Part shown: in pieces, positions 1 to 11,327 of the stretch
How the letters are laid out: each line of letters starts with the position of its first letter
Numbering within the stretch: the stretch's first letter is position 1
Origin: Apricaphanius iberus
Lineage: Eukaryota; Chordata; Actinopteri; Cyprinodontiformes; Aphaniidae
Reading direction: 5' to 3'
Length of the DNA stretch: 64,000 nucleotides
NCBI GenBank assembly: GCA_028564705.1
Contig: JAPXFQ010002132.1
Location: forward strand, 61,082 to 125,081
Made by a program: the position numbers and the translations under genes
Notes under the pieces: model-generated
Told to the model about the DNA's origin: nothing
Seen by the model: only the letters and a program-made list of their open reading frames with translations
Databases searched by the model: none

Positions 1-720
1 ATATTAAAGCGCTGCATTATTCCCAATCTACCTGTCAAGATGTTACCGGCACACAGCATGTCATGATGGTAAAGACCCTCTCCTCTCAGATAAACTCACT
101 AAATGCACTATTCTAGCGGAAAATGTGGGGTTCAATCGGTTCGCGCTATAATAAGCTGCCAATCCCAAAATACTCTTGAACTCTCTCTGGTTCAGGTCGG
201 TTAGGGTCCAACTTTTAAGGCCCAATTACAGCTCTAACAAGTCTCCGGCAGCAGACAGTCAGAGCGAGGCAGATAATTACCGTTTCACCTGTTTTGAGAA
301 ACGAGCAAAGATGGCCACAAACGTTGCACTATGCGCACTATGAGTCAAGGCTGCGCGGATATGGGTGCCTGCCCTTTGTTTTCCAGCTGCTTTTGGCTGA
401 AGTGGGGAATGAGAACGTCAAAGGAGATCAGCTGTTCACCTGTCAGCTGATGTAGCGGTGTATGCTCGATTGGAAGAATTTATATTAAGACTTTTACCTG
501 GAAGGAGAACAACCTGGTGTGAGTTTGTTAAGCATAATTTAGTCATCTTTTTTACAAGGTAAAGGAATTATGTCCGTTTTTCAGTTTAAAGCTCTGAAAA
601 GATCCGGCACGATGCTGAAATCCATGCGCACATAAAAGTGTGAGAATGGATTTCAAAGTCTTAGTGACATAACACCCAACAACCAAAAAGCCGTTCCCAC
701 ACAAGCGGAAACACGGAGAT
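1..720. other. No gene recognised
   Basis: There is no open frame of useful length and no family-specific motif. The sequence is ordinary AT-rich fish intergenic DNA leading into the composite SINE that begins near 721. Confidence 0.5.
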
Positions 721-1480
721 ATAGAGCTCGGCAGGGGTTAGGTGCAGAAATAATTTTTCAGGGGTAACTTTCCGTACCCCGGGTTTATTAAACCGTGCGC
801 ACATAGTTGTAATCTGTTATCTCCGTGTATTCAATTGTATGACCGTGTTAGGGGGTCCTGTCCGCTTCACATCACACCCTTGCTATGTCAAATTGTATGT
901 TGCGTCTGTAGCACCGTGGTTAATGTGACGCATTACCACCGGTAGGTTCGACTCTTGCTCCTGACATTGTTTTGCACCTTGCCACACATCAATTTTTTTT
1001 GGGTTCCTGCGGGAGAGTAGGCTATAAACATGGGTGTCATATTTCGAAAATAACAGTTTTGTAGCCACCTATGAAGCCTGGTCGGGTCTATACACAATAA
1101 ATACAATCTTTGTGTTGCATGGCTGAAAAATGGCCTAGAAATGGGCCATAAATTACAAAGTGTATGCCAACCTTACCCCATGGAATACAGGCACCAACCA
1201 ACACAATCTGGGCCTCTGCATGGAGCAAGTGGTGCTGCATAAACACCTTGCATTAAAAAGATAGGATTTAACCAGTTACTTTTTCATACAGTACCCACTT
1301 TGAAAGCAAGTCTTTATTAACACATCAGTCTCGTCAAAGAATGCTACAACATTCACACATAGAGAAACTATATAAGGCTGAGCATAATGGGAGGAATTTG
1401 GCGGACAGCTAAAATAGTCGGGGTGTAGTCTTTTAAATGGTGTCACTACAAGATTCAGTGTGTATAAATTCGTTAGTCTC
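721..1480 (+). mobile_element. Composite tRNA-derived SINE, family A, copy 1
   Basis: This segment matches the reverse complement of about 7310-8050 along nearly its whole length, with substitutions and small indels. Near 905-965 there is a tRNA-like stretch with an A-box-like part (tagcaccgtggttaa) and a B-box-like part (ggttcgactc). It is followed by a body shared by all copies, for example ggctataaac and cagttttgtagccacc. A third, partial copy lies at 7085-7300. The unusual part is about 150 bp of conserved sequence 5' of the tRNA-like head, so this is either a composite element or a SINE carried inside another repeat. The exact ends were not determined. Confidence 0.65.
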
Positions 1481-1738
1481 AGACTAAAAAACAGTTAATC
1501 CAAGTCTCTGGGTGTACAGAAAGCATTAGTCAACCTATACTTAGCTCAGTCATTTAAAATAGGCACAAAAAAAAGAAAAATGACCCTGTCCCTTTAAAGA
1601 CTCGAAATGAGAATCACTTGGAACCAGAATCTAAACTCAGAATTGGAATCATCTCATTTGATCTGCAGTCTGTTCGGATCAAGCCCCCGCGGCCCGCTGA
1701 CGGGCAGGGAGGCTCACTGCCAGGTCTCTACCCCGGGT

Positions 1739-2232
1739 GATTAGCTACCAGGTGATTCAGCTACCAGGAGATGTAGCTACCAGGAAATTTAGCTACCAGG
1801 TGATTCAGCTACCAGGAAATTTAGCTAGCAGGACATTAGCTACCAGGTGATTCAGCTACCAGGAGATTTAGCTACCAGGAGATTAGCTACCAGGAAATTT
1901 AGCTACGAGGAGATTAGGTACCAGGAAATTTAGCTACCAGGAGATTAGCTACCAGGAAATTTAGCTACCAGGAGATTGGGTACCAGGAGATTTAGCTACC
2001 AGGAGATTAGCTACCAGGTGATTCAGCTACCAGGAGATTTAGCTACCAGGAGATTTAGCTACTAGGAGATTAGCTACCAGGAGATTTAGCTACTAGGAGA
2101 TTAGCTACCAGGAGATTAGCTACCAGGAGATTAGCTACCAGGAAATTCAGATACCAGGAGATTAGCTACCAGGAAATTTAGCTACCAGGAGATTAGCTAC
2201 CAGGAAATTTAGCTACCAGGAGAGTTAGCTAC
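1739..2232. repeat. Minisatellite, 15/16-bp unit
   Basis: About 32 tandem copies of a unit like gctaccaggagattta (16 bp) or gctaccaggagatta (15 bp). Variants include aaattta and gtgattca spacers. The unit length alternates, so the array is imperfect. No reading frame is maintained. Confidence 0.9.
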
Positions 2233-2959
2233 TGATATTACACTTCTTGGTTTGAAGCTCACGTTAAGTGTTAAAATAGTTAAACGACCTACATCTCTAT
2301 GTGGATGTGGTCACAGAGATGAGGTATTACATTTTATTGTAATGGTGAACAATTTATTTTTTACTTTTACCAACAATTTCTTCTTCCCTGTGTTAAAAAA
2401 AAAAGACATATAGTGTTGATGTGTTATCTTCACAAAAACCGAACATGTTCTGCTGTGTTGTAGAGCTAACTGTTAGCTTCTCGTAGCTACAGCTACGTGG
2501 CAAAATCAATGCTGCCCTGCTGTGTGCGTTTCCATTTGAAATTAAGTTAGAATGAAAGGCTTTTTCAGACTCAGGTGTTTTACGATGCATTTCTTTCTCA
2601 AACTGTTGCACGGAATAGTTTGTAGAAAATATTCTCATGCAGCATATTTAAACAATTCAGAATGACTGATTGTATAAAAATACGTTTTTCATGATTTTCA
2701 CTAAACACCAGGAAGTGTTTGTGCAAGAGGTAAGCAAGGTCATTTTATTTAAAGCTGAAATTACTGAGGAGTTTGAACATACTTTGTAATGTTAAAAAGT
2801 ATTTTTTTTAGTTATTATGGACACGTTGAATGTTATTGTTTTCATCTGGGTAATTTTGCGCATGCGTACAACACTGGGGAGCAAAAAGCTTACACACCTG
2901 CTAGCCAAAGCAACAAAATAAAACCTAAACGATCCTTTGCATATTATCGAAAAAGACAT
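2233..2959. other. No gene recognised
   Basis: AT-rich sequence holding only short, unsupported open frames on both strands. Nothing recognisable is seen. Confidence 0.45.
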
Positions 2960-3204
2960 GTTATTTGGTCTTCATGCCATGACAGCACATGCTAACCATG
3001 CTGATAGATTTTTCCTTCACCGCCATGTAGAGCAATTTTTTGACAACAGTCAGCTAACAACAACAGTAGTGAGCGGGGGTGATCAGTCTTTTTGCCCTCC
3101 AGCCAGAAGCTGGGAAGGGAGCCTGCTGAACATGAAGGTCCATGAGGGACATGGACCCTCATGTTCAGCAGGTCTGAATATTTGTTCTGCCAAGACCAAA
3201 TAAC
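2960..3204. repeat. 245-bp segment bounded by 13-bp inverted repeats
   Basis: GTTATTTGGTCTT at 2960-2972 is the exact reverse complement of 3192-3204. The segment contains a strong 22-bp-arm hairpin at 3123-3171. This looks like a small foldback or MITE-like unit, but no clear target-site duplication is visible and no second copy was noticed in the window. Confidence 0.5.
3123..3171. repeat. Near-perfect hairpin, 22-bp arms and 5-nt loop
   Basis: Arm 1 (3123-3144) begins ctgctgaacatgaagg. Arm 2 (3150-3171) is its reverse complement with one mismatch. The 5-nt loop (3145-3149) is aggga. Such a structure extrudes easily as a cruciform. Its function is unknown. Confidence 0.9.
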
Positions 3205-4479
3205 ATTAGTTACAATCCCAAATTTTTCAGTCATATAACTAAAAATAATGTTAATTCTTAATCCAAAATCATCTGGTTTCAGCAGTACATCGGTTGTCGC
3301 AACCACAGGCTGCACAAAAAAATGTGCATAATAAGTGAGCCGCTAATTTTAGTTATAAAAACGAATTTCATTTATATGTCAAATCTCTAAGTTATGAAAG
3401 GTCCAAAGCTCCAACATATTCGCACGTGTTTTTTTTTTTTACCATTTTTTTTTCTTTACTCTGCAAACTAAATAATTAATCCTCTGTTGTTTGTTTCTTG
3501 AAGATATATAATCTTTTTTGGGTAATTGTTATAACTTAAGATTTATTTATCCTTCATGTGTCTATGTTCTCTACACAGTATGTGCTGGCACTTTAAATAA
3601 ATAAATCACCAAATAGTTGCCCATTCTGCAGCAACTCCAGTTGGGTTTGTAGTGAGGAGACCCATCCAATATGGCGGCCATGCTGAACCATTCTCTAGCA
3701 TATAATGAGGTGTCTACGTATATAATGTCTATGTTCATTATTGTTATTGTGACACAGCTAGTTGAATTGTGAGACTGGTAGTTTAATTTTAAGTTGGCAC
3801 AATTTCTAGGCATTTTCTGCATTTTAAGTTGCCTTTTATTACTAGGAAATATAATTTCTTGAATTCTTCAGGCTCTTGGCATCTGCTGTTCAATAAAAAA
3901 TATGTACTTATTAATAAATATGCCATTGGCCTAACAATGACTTTACCTGAGTTGCTTTTTCTGTTTTGTTTTTTAATTGGAAGCCTTATCTGTATTATTT
4001 TTTTACGGATAAATTCAAAGTAAATTGTCAACTTGTACATTACTTTCACAGTACACAATGTTAAAGTACAGGGTCTTGTAATGATATAGAGCAAAAGGTT
4101 GTAATTCCACAGTAATGTACTGTAATATCAGTACTTGCTTTGTCATTGATGCTGTAAAGTCACAGCATACATTTTCGCTTTTACAGTAATGCATTGTAAC
4201 ATCACATAAAATTATAATAAATTGCGGTGAGTTTATTTCAAAGTATATTGCTGTAATCCTTACCTGGAAAGTTATGCAAAACTTATACGATTATTTACTA
4301 TAAATTCACAGCAAAAAAAATATGCAGTATACTTTCAGTTTCGTTCTGTCATGGAAACTGAAAGCAATTATTAAATGAGAAATGCAAAAACAACTTCTAA
4401 AACATGAATTTTTAATGGAAAAAAACTGTTAGTTGGTTCATTGTTATTTTTAGCCAAAGTTCCTGGGAGACATTTTAGA
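3205..4479. other. No gene recognised
   Basis: AT-rich sequence. The short open frames at 3571-4094 have no recognisable domain. The 4100-4210 part contains repeated tgtaatatcac- and acagtaatg-like words, suggesting an old MITE, but its ends are not defined. Confidence 0.4.
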
Positions 4480-4483
4480 AGGT

Positions 4484-4529
4484 CTAAAGAGCAACTTGTG
4501 GCCCCAGAGCCACAGGTTGCAGACCCCTG
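4484..4529 (-). mobile_element. hAT-type transposon terminus (solo end)
   Basis: Read on the minus strand, the segment starts CAGGGGTCTGCAACC and continues with a tgtggctctggggcc-like stretch, which I recognise as the terminal sequence of a widespread hAT-type family. The boundary falls at 4529. The opposite end was not found, so this is a truncated element or its partner has decayed. Confidence 0.55.
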
Positions 4530-5805
4530 GTCTAGATGATACCATCACAACTTACTGGAGATTGGATGTCTTAACAGGTTATAGAAAATAACCAGGTGTA
4601 TGAACAGATTTTCTTACAGGCCTACTGGTTTTTGGGCAGAGTGCTGGTGCTATGGTCCTGGTTTCATCCAAATGTTACACAGGCATTACTATCATTACCA
4701 AAGTTGTTCACAATGAAATTTAAAGCAGGAGTTTGAATTACATGTACAAGTCAGTTCTCTGGTTGGTTGGTTGGCAGTTTGGTTACAGTCTCTGTGTTGA
4801 TGGCCCAATGATTCTGGGTTAGAACCCTGCAACCTACGACCCTCATCCAAGAACTGACTCAGTCCTCCAAAGTATGAGCATTTTCTACTCGCCAGCTAAA
4901 GTAATGAGATGCGACCTTCAAGATCTTCTAGGAAACATGAGTTTGCATTATTTGTATGACCACGTCTGACTTCCAGTTTGCTGTTTGGGTCCGTGTACTT
5001 TCAGGTATTCCACGCTGTGTGTAGAGAGCGGTTCGTTTATGCAGACACTCTGCCTCAACAGACTGACAGCCTGACTTTTCTTATGGGGATTAAGGACAAC
5101 GCAAGAACAGGGAAGCATTTGAGATCGAGGTGTTATTGTACTGATGGCCAGTTTGCCAATCAGGGAGGTCTGCTTATGTTGCTAGGCGACGCATTTAACA
5201 ATGGAGGACACAATTGTGATGTTCAACATACTGCTTAGTCTGCGGGCTTTAGTCAGACTCCAAAACCAACATACACAGAAAAGGAGAAATATTCTGGAGA
5301 AGTGAAGGAGAGTGGAGGACGCCATGAAGAAGCATGAAGTCAGACAGGAGACCAGCTGGTCCACTTATAGGGTAAGCTAATGCTAGCCTGCTGTAGTAGG
5401 CTAAAAAATAAGCTAAAGCCCAACGTAAAACTGTGTAAATGCTGATGTATTAAGGTTTAGTTATATGTATACTATGTGTGTGTTTCAGATAAATGTCCTG
5501 TAAAGTCATCGTGTCGCCGTTTAACCAGCCTCCCTGTTCCTGCATTCTCAGAAAATGATTTGGGCAAACTGAACGGAAAATGGCGCTGCTTTCTGAAAAG
5601 CCATTACTTTTTTATTTCTAAAATGAAAAATGATCGCTGTGATATGCAGCTTATGGAAGTCTATTGGTGTGCTGGGCTGCTCTGCATCAGACTTATGAGA
5701 ACTCATGTGGGGATCCTAATGATCACATTATGGATGTTAATGATGTAAATAAACTTGTGACATGGTTTTAAAATGTCTTCTCTTTTGTGTCCAGATAAAG
5801 CACTT
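4530..5805. other. No gene recognised
   Basis: Contains a short tggt-rich run near 4756-4772 and several short plus-strand open frames (4978-5238, 5201-5302, 5476-5748). None has a recognisable domain or a paralog in the window. The gtaagc following 5371 could be a splice donor, but nothing supports it as a gene. Confidence 0.4.
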
Positions 5806-5812
5806 TACCATT

Positions 5813-6405
5813 CTATAGCCTCTCTAAGCCCTGCTACCCTGCAGAACGTCATACACCGGCTATGTTGCATTTTAATATTTAGGAAAAAAATCACATTGGT
5901 GAACAAGGGCAACACTGGAAATTGTAAGACGACACGCAAATGACCTGATATCCGACCCTGGAATTGGTTTGGATAGACAGAGAGAATTCAGAGCCTTTTA
6001 CAAGACATGTCATGACATATTTAACCTCCTCAGCACCCTTTGATAAATATTAATCACTGTGAAGCTACGTTTTGCATTGAAACCATGAAATAATCGGGGT
6101 TAGTAATGCTAAGTCGGCATTCTTACCTGTGCAGTTTCCAATGGAGCAGCCTCGCCTTTAGGGCCAATCTGCTTATTAATTCATTGCCAAAAAAACTTTT
6201 ATTGAGATAGCACTCCTCTATGAAGTGATTTGCGCAAAGATAACAGATCTTTTTCGGCCTAGAATCGTTTCCAAAGATGAAGTCAAAACTCTTAGTGGAT
6301 GAGTCAAAGCTAAACTTCAGGCATGTTTTTAATGAGGAAAAAACTTGTTATCAAGATGTTACACATCAAAAAGTCAATTTTGCATAATACCCCCCTTAAA
6401 GTAAA
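5813..6405 (+). repeat. Dispersed repeat B, copy 1
   Basis: Direct-orientation match to 10693-12225. Shared landmarks are gcctctctaagccct, attgtaagacgacacgcaaa, a run of about 17 bp around cagagagaattcag, and the end agtcaattttgcataatacc. Copy 1 lacks the MITE that interrupts copy 2 after ctctctaa, so it preserves the empty target. It also lacks about 185 bp present in copy 2 near 11930-12115. The family was not identified. Confidence 0.75.
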
Positions 6406-6445
6406 AATCCCTCCAGAAAGAGGAACTGTGGATAATTGTAAGAAA

Positions 6446-6451
6446 TATATA

Positions 6452-6499
<48 letters not shown>
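6446..6499. repeat. (TA)n microsatellite
   Basis: About 27 alternating TA dinucleotides with a few interruptions at the left edge. Confidence 0.95.
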
Positions 6500-6502
<3 letters not shown>

Positions 6503-6654
6503 GATAAACGTCAACCAGTTTAGATCAGAGCATCGAGCAGGATGAAAAAAACCAAAATAACAACATAAGAAAAATCAACATAGTTAAAAAAATATTACAC
6601 AAATGAAGTGAACAAAATATTTGTTATGTTTTTAGGATTACATTTTTAGACTAA

Positions 6655-7010
6655 AACTCGTTGAATGTAATTACACCTTAAATCCTACAGACTGGTTAAA
6701 CTAATAACAGATTAGATCAGTAATAACTATTTGAAACGTCGTTAACTATGAAAAAAACGTACCCGACTGCAGTAAACCATTTTCAAAATATTTTTACGGT
6801 TTATTTTATTTTACCGGAAACTCTCCCTCTCTACTGCCCTCCTGTGGTTGCAGTCTGTGGTTACACACTTCAATCCTTCCGACCGGTTTAACTAATAGTG
6901 AATTAGATTAATGGTAAAACTATGATTGATTATTTGTATCGTGAAGGACAGATGCTGGTGTGTAGATTCACAGAGGGAGGTTCCAGTTACATTTAGACCC
7001 TGAGGACCAA
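6655..7010 (+). other. ZNF duplicon upstream block, unit 1 (outer part)
   Basis: Contains words shared with 9440-9640, 22975-23480 and 46445-46650: ctactgccctcctgtggt, a run of about 14 bp around gattagatcagtaataa, and gaaggacagatgctg. These blocks precede exon 1 of each zinc-finger gene. This copy is separated from the gene by the inserted SINEs at 7085-8050, or is a partial second copy. Confidence 0.55.
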
Positions 7011-7084
7011 ACTTTACCAAGGCTGGGAGACAATAAATAAATAAATGAATACATTTCCGCTCGATAAAATTCCCTGGTTGTCGT

Positions 7085-7300
7085 TAGGAAGAAAAATGCT
7101 TCTTGGGCTGAGTGGTTAACATACTGGAAAGGAATCTAGTACGTTGTGGTTTGAATCCCGTTTAAGTCATCAGTTTGTGTTTTATCACACAATTATTTTC
7201 TGGGTTTCCTGCAGGAATGTAGGCTATGAATGTAACCGGGGACATTTCCCTGGCATTATTTATGAATTCAAGTTTTGTCCCCACCACATGCAAATATTTT
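7085..7300 (+). mobile_element. tRNA-derived SINE, family A, partial copy
   Basis: A clear Pol III head: gggctgagtggttaac (A box) at about 7106 and gtggtttgaatcccg (B box) at about 7148. It is followed by the family body (gggtttcctgcaggaatg, aggctatgaatg, gtccccacc). It ends where a minus-strand copy of the same family starts, giving a head-to-head arrangement. Confidence 0.7.
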
Positions 7301-7309
7301 TAACAGTGC

Positions 7310-8050
7310 AGTTCTAACATCCACTTATGCTCCCATTACTATTTGCATATAATTAGTATTCAAACTGATATTCCACTATCTTAAACAGTTTCTCTATGCG
7401 CGAGTATTCTAGCATTCTTTGTTGAGATGTTACGTCCAATAAAGAGTTGTATTCACAGTGGGAACTGCATCAACAAGTAACTGGTTAACTTATATCTCTT
7501 TAATGCAAGGTGTTTATGCTGCACCACCTGCTGCATGCATCTATGCAGAAAGCGCAGGACTGTGCCTGTATTCCAGGGGGCAAGGTGGGCATACACTATG
7601 ATTTATGGCCCATTTCTAGGCCATTTTTCAGAGATGCAACACATTTTGCGACTGGTTTGTCTTCAAATATTGCTTTTGTCGTGCATGCACCCTGCCAGGC
7701 TATAGGTGGCTACAAAACTGTTATTTGCAAATATGACACCTACGTTTATAGCCTTCTTTGTTGCAGGGACCCAAAACAATATGCCTACGTTTCCTCTGGG
7801 ATCAATAAAATCTATTTGATTATAGGACGCTCCGTGGATGGGATTTCATCTGTTGATTCCCAGATGCCAAGCGTGGCCGATAACCACTCTGCCAAAGGAG
7901 CTTGGTAAACATAATATAGCCAGGGCCCATTATCAATTGGACAGGATCCCCGACACTGTCACACATGATTTATGTTTAGTAAACCAAGGGTACGGACTCT
8001 TACCCCCTCAAAAATTATTTCTGCACCTGATCCCCTCCGTAATAAATAAA
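7310..8050 (-). mobile_element. Composite tRNA-derived SINE, family A, copy 2
   Basis: Reverse-complement match to copy 1 (721-1480). On the minus strand it carries ggcagagtggttatcggcc (A-box region) and gatgaaatccc (B-box-like), plus ataacagttttgtagccacc. The upstream part aggtgcagaaataattttt is also shared with copy 1, so the conserved unit is longer than the tRNA head and body alone. Confidence 0.7.
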
Positions 8051-8549
8051 TATACACAACTTTTGTTAAAAAAAAATAATAATAATTTTAATTTTTGGGG
8101 GGGTTTTTTTGCTTTCAAAATATAGTCCCAATATAGTGAGACAAACCTCTTTCTTCACATCACGTTAGTCGCCTCAGCAAACTAAAAGTTTTATGTTTCA
8201 GTGAGGAAACAGCTTCAACTTAAATTACACTTTTTTCCTCCAGAGATAAATTAACTATCACTTTTAATATGAAAGGACTCTGCGGAAGTTGATGTGCTGT
8301 GTAAATTCTCTACCTTTATTAAATAGCTGTAGTTACCGTTCGAGTCCACTGGAGGGCAATATCTGCCGTAAATCATAGAGAAGTTAAGATTGCGGCTAAA
8401 ACATCAACATTATTCGGACTGTTTCCATAATAATTTTAACACTTCATAAATATTCTCCTGACTTTAAGTGGAAGCTCAGTAGATGATTGTTTAAAGCAGA
8501 GTTGAAGAACTTTGTCAGCTTTGCTGTTAGTTTATCAGCAGCAGCTCCA

Positions 8550-9060
8550 CTAAAGCTGCTCCAGCTAACTGCTAACTCTGCCTGCTGCCCTCTGGTGGAC
8601 CAAATTAGGAACAGCGTGTAACGCTGGAAATATATGATTCTAATTTTCTTTTGTTTCCTTAAAATTAAAACTCTTGTAACTGAATGTATTATTTAATTAT
8701 TTTAATAGGAAATATAAGTGTGTAACTTAATTAATAGAGGAAAGCATGCAGATAAAACATCTACATTTTTAAATATCTCTTTTTATTCTAGATAGACCAT
8801 AATAATACTAATGATTGCAATGTGTCTGTTATAATATAATCATGATCTCCTTAACAAAAAATAGAGTCAGCTGATTTGATCTGATAAGTTATAATTTCAG
8901 CAAACAATAAAAATAAATTATCCGGTTGAACAATTAATATGAACAAGGATATATGTAGTTTCAACAGTTGGCCACAAGAGGGCAGTGAGGATACACAATC
9001 ACCATCATAAAACTGTTCACCTTTATAGTTTTCGCTAGTTTCTAATAACTGCATATATAT
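8550..9060 (+). other. ZNF duplicon upstream block, unit 1 (inner part)
   Basis: Colinear with 23730-24180 upstream of gene B. Both share ctgcctgctgccctctggtgg, a run of about 20 bp around atagaccataataatactaa, gtgtctgttataat, and tatccggttgaacaattaa. This shows the 5' flank was duplicated with the gene. No coding sequence is recognised. The stretch between 8110 and 8550 also shows nothing recognisable. Confidence 0.7.
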
Positions 9061-9640
9061 TGACTTCATCCTGTAAAAACAATCTACAGATTTTATGCTA
9101 ATATGTTATTAGAGACGAAGTTTCATAATTAATACAATCATACAGACTAAGAGGTAAATAGTAGTTACTGGGAATTAGTAATAATTTCTGTTGCTTTAAA
9201 TGGAAATTTAGTCAGCAAAAAAACAACAACAAAAAGCTATAAATCTACTTTACCAATTTACCTATATATTTCTGTTTAACTATAAAGATAATATATAAAA
9301 TTAAAGATATATATTATTAGCCATAACTTCAGCCAGCTGACTTAAAACACCTGATTGAGAAAGAAAAAAAATTTAACTTTTAAAAGATTGACACAACTGC
9401 AGTAAACATATTTTCATATTTTTAGGGTTTATTTAATTTAATTTATTTTACCTTAAACTCTCCCTCTCTACTGCCCTCCTGTGGTTAAAGTCTGTGGTTA
9501 CACACTACAATCCTTCAGACCAGTTTAACTAACAGTGAATTAGATTCATGGTAAAACTATGATCGCTTATTTGTGTCGTGAAGGACAGATGCTGGTGTGT
9601 AGATTTACAGAGGGAGGTTCCATTTACAATTAGAAAAGAA

Positions 9641-9805
9641 CAAATGATGTACATGTATTTGTGGCCGGTTTTATTTTTGATCATAAATTAGAAGGATTGT
9701 TGTGTCTCCTCCAGACCAGTTGGTGTCGCTAATGAGTCCGTGTCTTCTTCACCAGAGGAAAGCTAGCAGCGTTAGCTTCCCTTCTGCTTGGAGTTTCCAG
9801 TCAGA
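9641..9805 (+). promoter_or_regulatory. Conserved 5' flank / 5' UTR of ZNF gene A
   Basis: About 165 bp directly before the exon 1 ATG is almost identical in gene B (24673-24840), and its inner ~90 bp is repeated in gene C (about 46997-47091). Shared words include gaccagttggtgtcgctaat and ttcttcaccagaggaaagct. Such conservation across copies with heavily rearranged surroundings suggests the promoter and/or 5' UTR. No canonical TATA box is placed with confidence. The caccag/agg junction could instead be a splice acceptor. Confidence 0.45.
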
Positions 9806-9977
9806 ATGTCTTCAGTCCAGCTTCAACGAGAGTTGATCAACGAGCAGTTAACTCCTGCTGAAGAAACATTCCCAGAGTTTAAAGAAACCTTCAATTAGTC
9901 CGAGGAAGAGATGGATGATCAGCGCAGACTGCTGGATTTCACCCGGCGGACACCCCAGATCATCTTACAGCGGATAG
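9806..9977 (+). CDS. ZNF gene A, exon 1 (carries in-frame stop)
   Basis: N-terminal exon of a teleost C2H2 zinc-finger gene. From the ATG it reads MSSVQLQRELINEQL, an N-terminus I recognise from many percomorph ZNF paralogs. Codon 31 is TAG (9896-9898), created by a 3-nt TTA insertion relative to gene B, where the same stretch is open. An in-frame ATG follows at 9911 and gives MDDQRRLLDFTRRTP. The exon ends in phase 1 before GTAGG (donor 9978), matching the acceptor at 16732. The full reading frame is therefore interrupted, but a product of 479 residues could start at the internal Met, or the TAG could be a null mutation. Exon 1 of gene C has the identical lesion. Confidence 0.75.
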
Positions 9978-10484
9978 GTAGGAAAAACTGCCCATCCTAA
10001 CGTTAGTTGATGAGCCACGATGCACATGAAGGTTTGAAGGCGTTTATTTAGGAGGATTTCTAGGTGAAATAAAAGGCAACAAAGCTACAGATTGCCTCTG
10101 ATTTCTGTTTCTGCTTCCAGAAACGGACAAAGGTCGATTCCTCCTGATGGTTACTATCTCATCGTCTTTAATCTGATCTAATCTTAAAATGAGGAAATAC
10201 ACTTAAAACCTGGACTAGATTGTTCTAGACTAGTAGAAGAAGCTTTTTTTAACCTGATATTTGGTCTGAGAAAGTTTAATAAAGGTTTGTTACTGATCGT
10301 TTTATCTGTTTCAAAATAGATCTGATGAAGCAACAATTATATTACTACAGATCAGATTATTGTACAGTGTTTCACACACGTTAATATTTAGTTTGCATTT
10401 GATTTCTTGAAATTGTCCTATATTGATTTGCATTAAGATGCTCCATCTGTGTGCTGACAGGAACCCCTGACATGATATAAGATT
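9978..10484 (+). other. Intron 1 of gene A, duplicated 5' part
   Basis: The first ~480 bp of the intron match gene C (47264-47760) and, with a deletion, gene B (25010-25345). Words such as acgttagttgatgagccacg and gatgctccatctgtgtgctg are shared. A and C also share about 150 bp (ggaaatacacttaaaacctg region) missing from B. Confidence 0.7.
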
Positions 10485-10540
10485 TTAACCATAAGCTTTA
10501 CCTGAATGGAAAGTTTTAAGCCTGGTTTTGAAGGGGGGAT
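10485..10540 (-). mobile_element. L2-type LINE fragment (minus), outer piece
   Basis: The stretch taagctttacctgaatgg onward matches a segment at 52436-52490. I recognise it as part of an abundant teleost L2-associated repeat. It appears to be the outermost fragment of a minus-strand LINE that continues at 12841-12886 and 13729-14290, split by later insertions. The following 10541-10692 shows nothing recognisable. Confidence 0.5.
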
Positions 10541-10704
10541 TTATGCATTTCCAGGCACACAGAACCATTCTATGACACACTCAAATAAAAATGTCACCCT
10601 AAATCCGTCTCAAAATCCTGTATATTTCAAAATCCACTTTAAAGAAATTTGCCTTCTCATCACTTCCGTGTTTGACGCCTTGAGATTAACTTGAGCCTCT
10701 CTAA

Positions 10705-11324
10705 AGCCTGGTTTAAGCTTCTCCGTTTTGACGCAACGGCATTATTAGTAGACGCAAGGGCTCTCCGTCACCTACGCAAGGGTTAGCGGAGTAGGGGCCC
10801 ATTTTTTAACCATCCGTCTCCATCAACGGAGACCGTCTGCGGTTCAGGAACCACCAGAACGGGGTTCTATAGTCGCTGTAATCAGTAGGTAATGCAGCGT
10901 TTGGCCGCTATATTGAAAGGTTATCTTATCTAATCTGTTCTTTTGGCGATCTTGAACACAAGGAGGTGTAGGAAAATAACACAAAGGCTGCTGTGTTTGT
11001 TTCCATGTGTTTCTAGAGGATTCTATGAGCTGCACTCCTAGTAAAAAGCTTTACAGCTTAATCAGAACTTACTTTATGTCGTCCATTGCTCCTTGAGGAA
11101 GAAATGCGTTCACAAGCCTAGAAAAAAACCTGAAACGATGCTGTGATTGTAGGCAGAGACACCGTGAAAACTTAGCGCCCCCTGCTGTCCTGGTCGAGCA
11201 ACGCTATAAAAAAAACAATAGAGAACGGAGAGGAAAAAAACTGAGAACTATAAATGAAAAACGTCTCCGTCAATACGTCTGCGTCTGATTGCAAACTTGC
11301 TGTTGGAGAAGCATAAACTAGGCT
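10705..11324. mobile_element. PIF/Harbinger-type MITE, family D (copy with empty site)
   Basis: A 620-bp non-autonomous element whose ends read AGCCTGGTTTAAGCTTCTCC and, reversed, AGCCTAGTTTATGCTTCTCC. It is flanked by TAA on both sides (10702-10704 and 11325-11327). Repeat B copy 1 at about 5825 has the uninterrupted target ctctctaagccct, so this is a proven insertion with a 3-bp TAA duplication. That duplication and inverted termini point to PIF/Harbinger. Related copies follow all three ZNF genes. Confidence 0.85.
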
Positions 11325-11327
11325 TAA

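Noticed and set aside
3123..3171. Possible pre-miRNA hairpin
   Set aside because: The 5-nt loop, near-perfect 22-bp arms and lack of extended stem flanks are not typical; kept only as a structural repeat.
4978..5238. 86-codon plus-strand ORF
   Set aside because: No recognisable domain, no paralog in the window and no supporting context.
7085..7170. Possible functional tRNA gene
   Set aside because: A and B boxes are present, but no complete cloverleaf can be folded and the sequence continues into a SINE body.
9806..9977. Calling genes A and C simple pseudogenes because of the exon 1 TAG
   Set aside because: The finger exons are open, splice phases are preserved, and an in-frame internal ATG exists, so loss of function is not shown.
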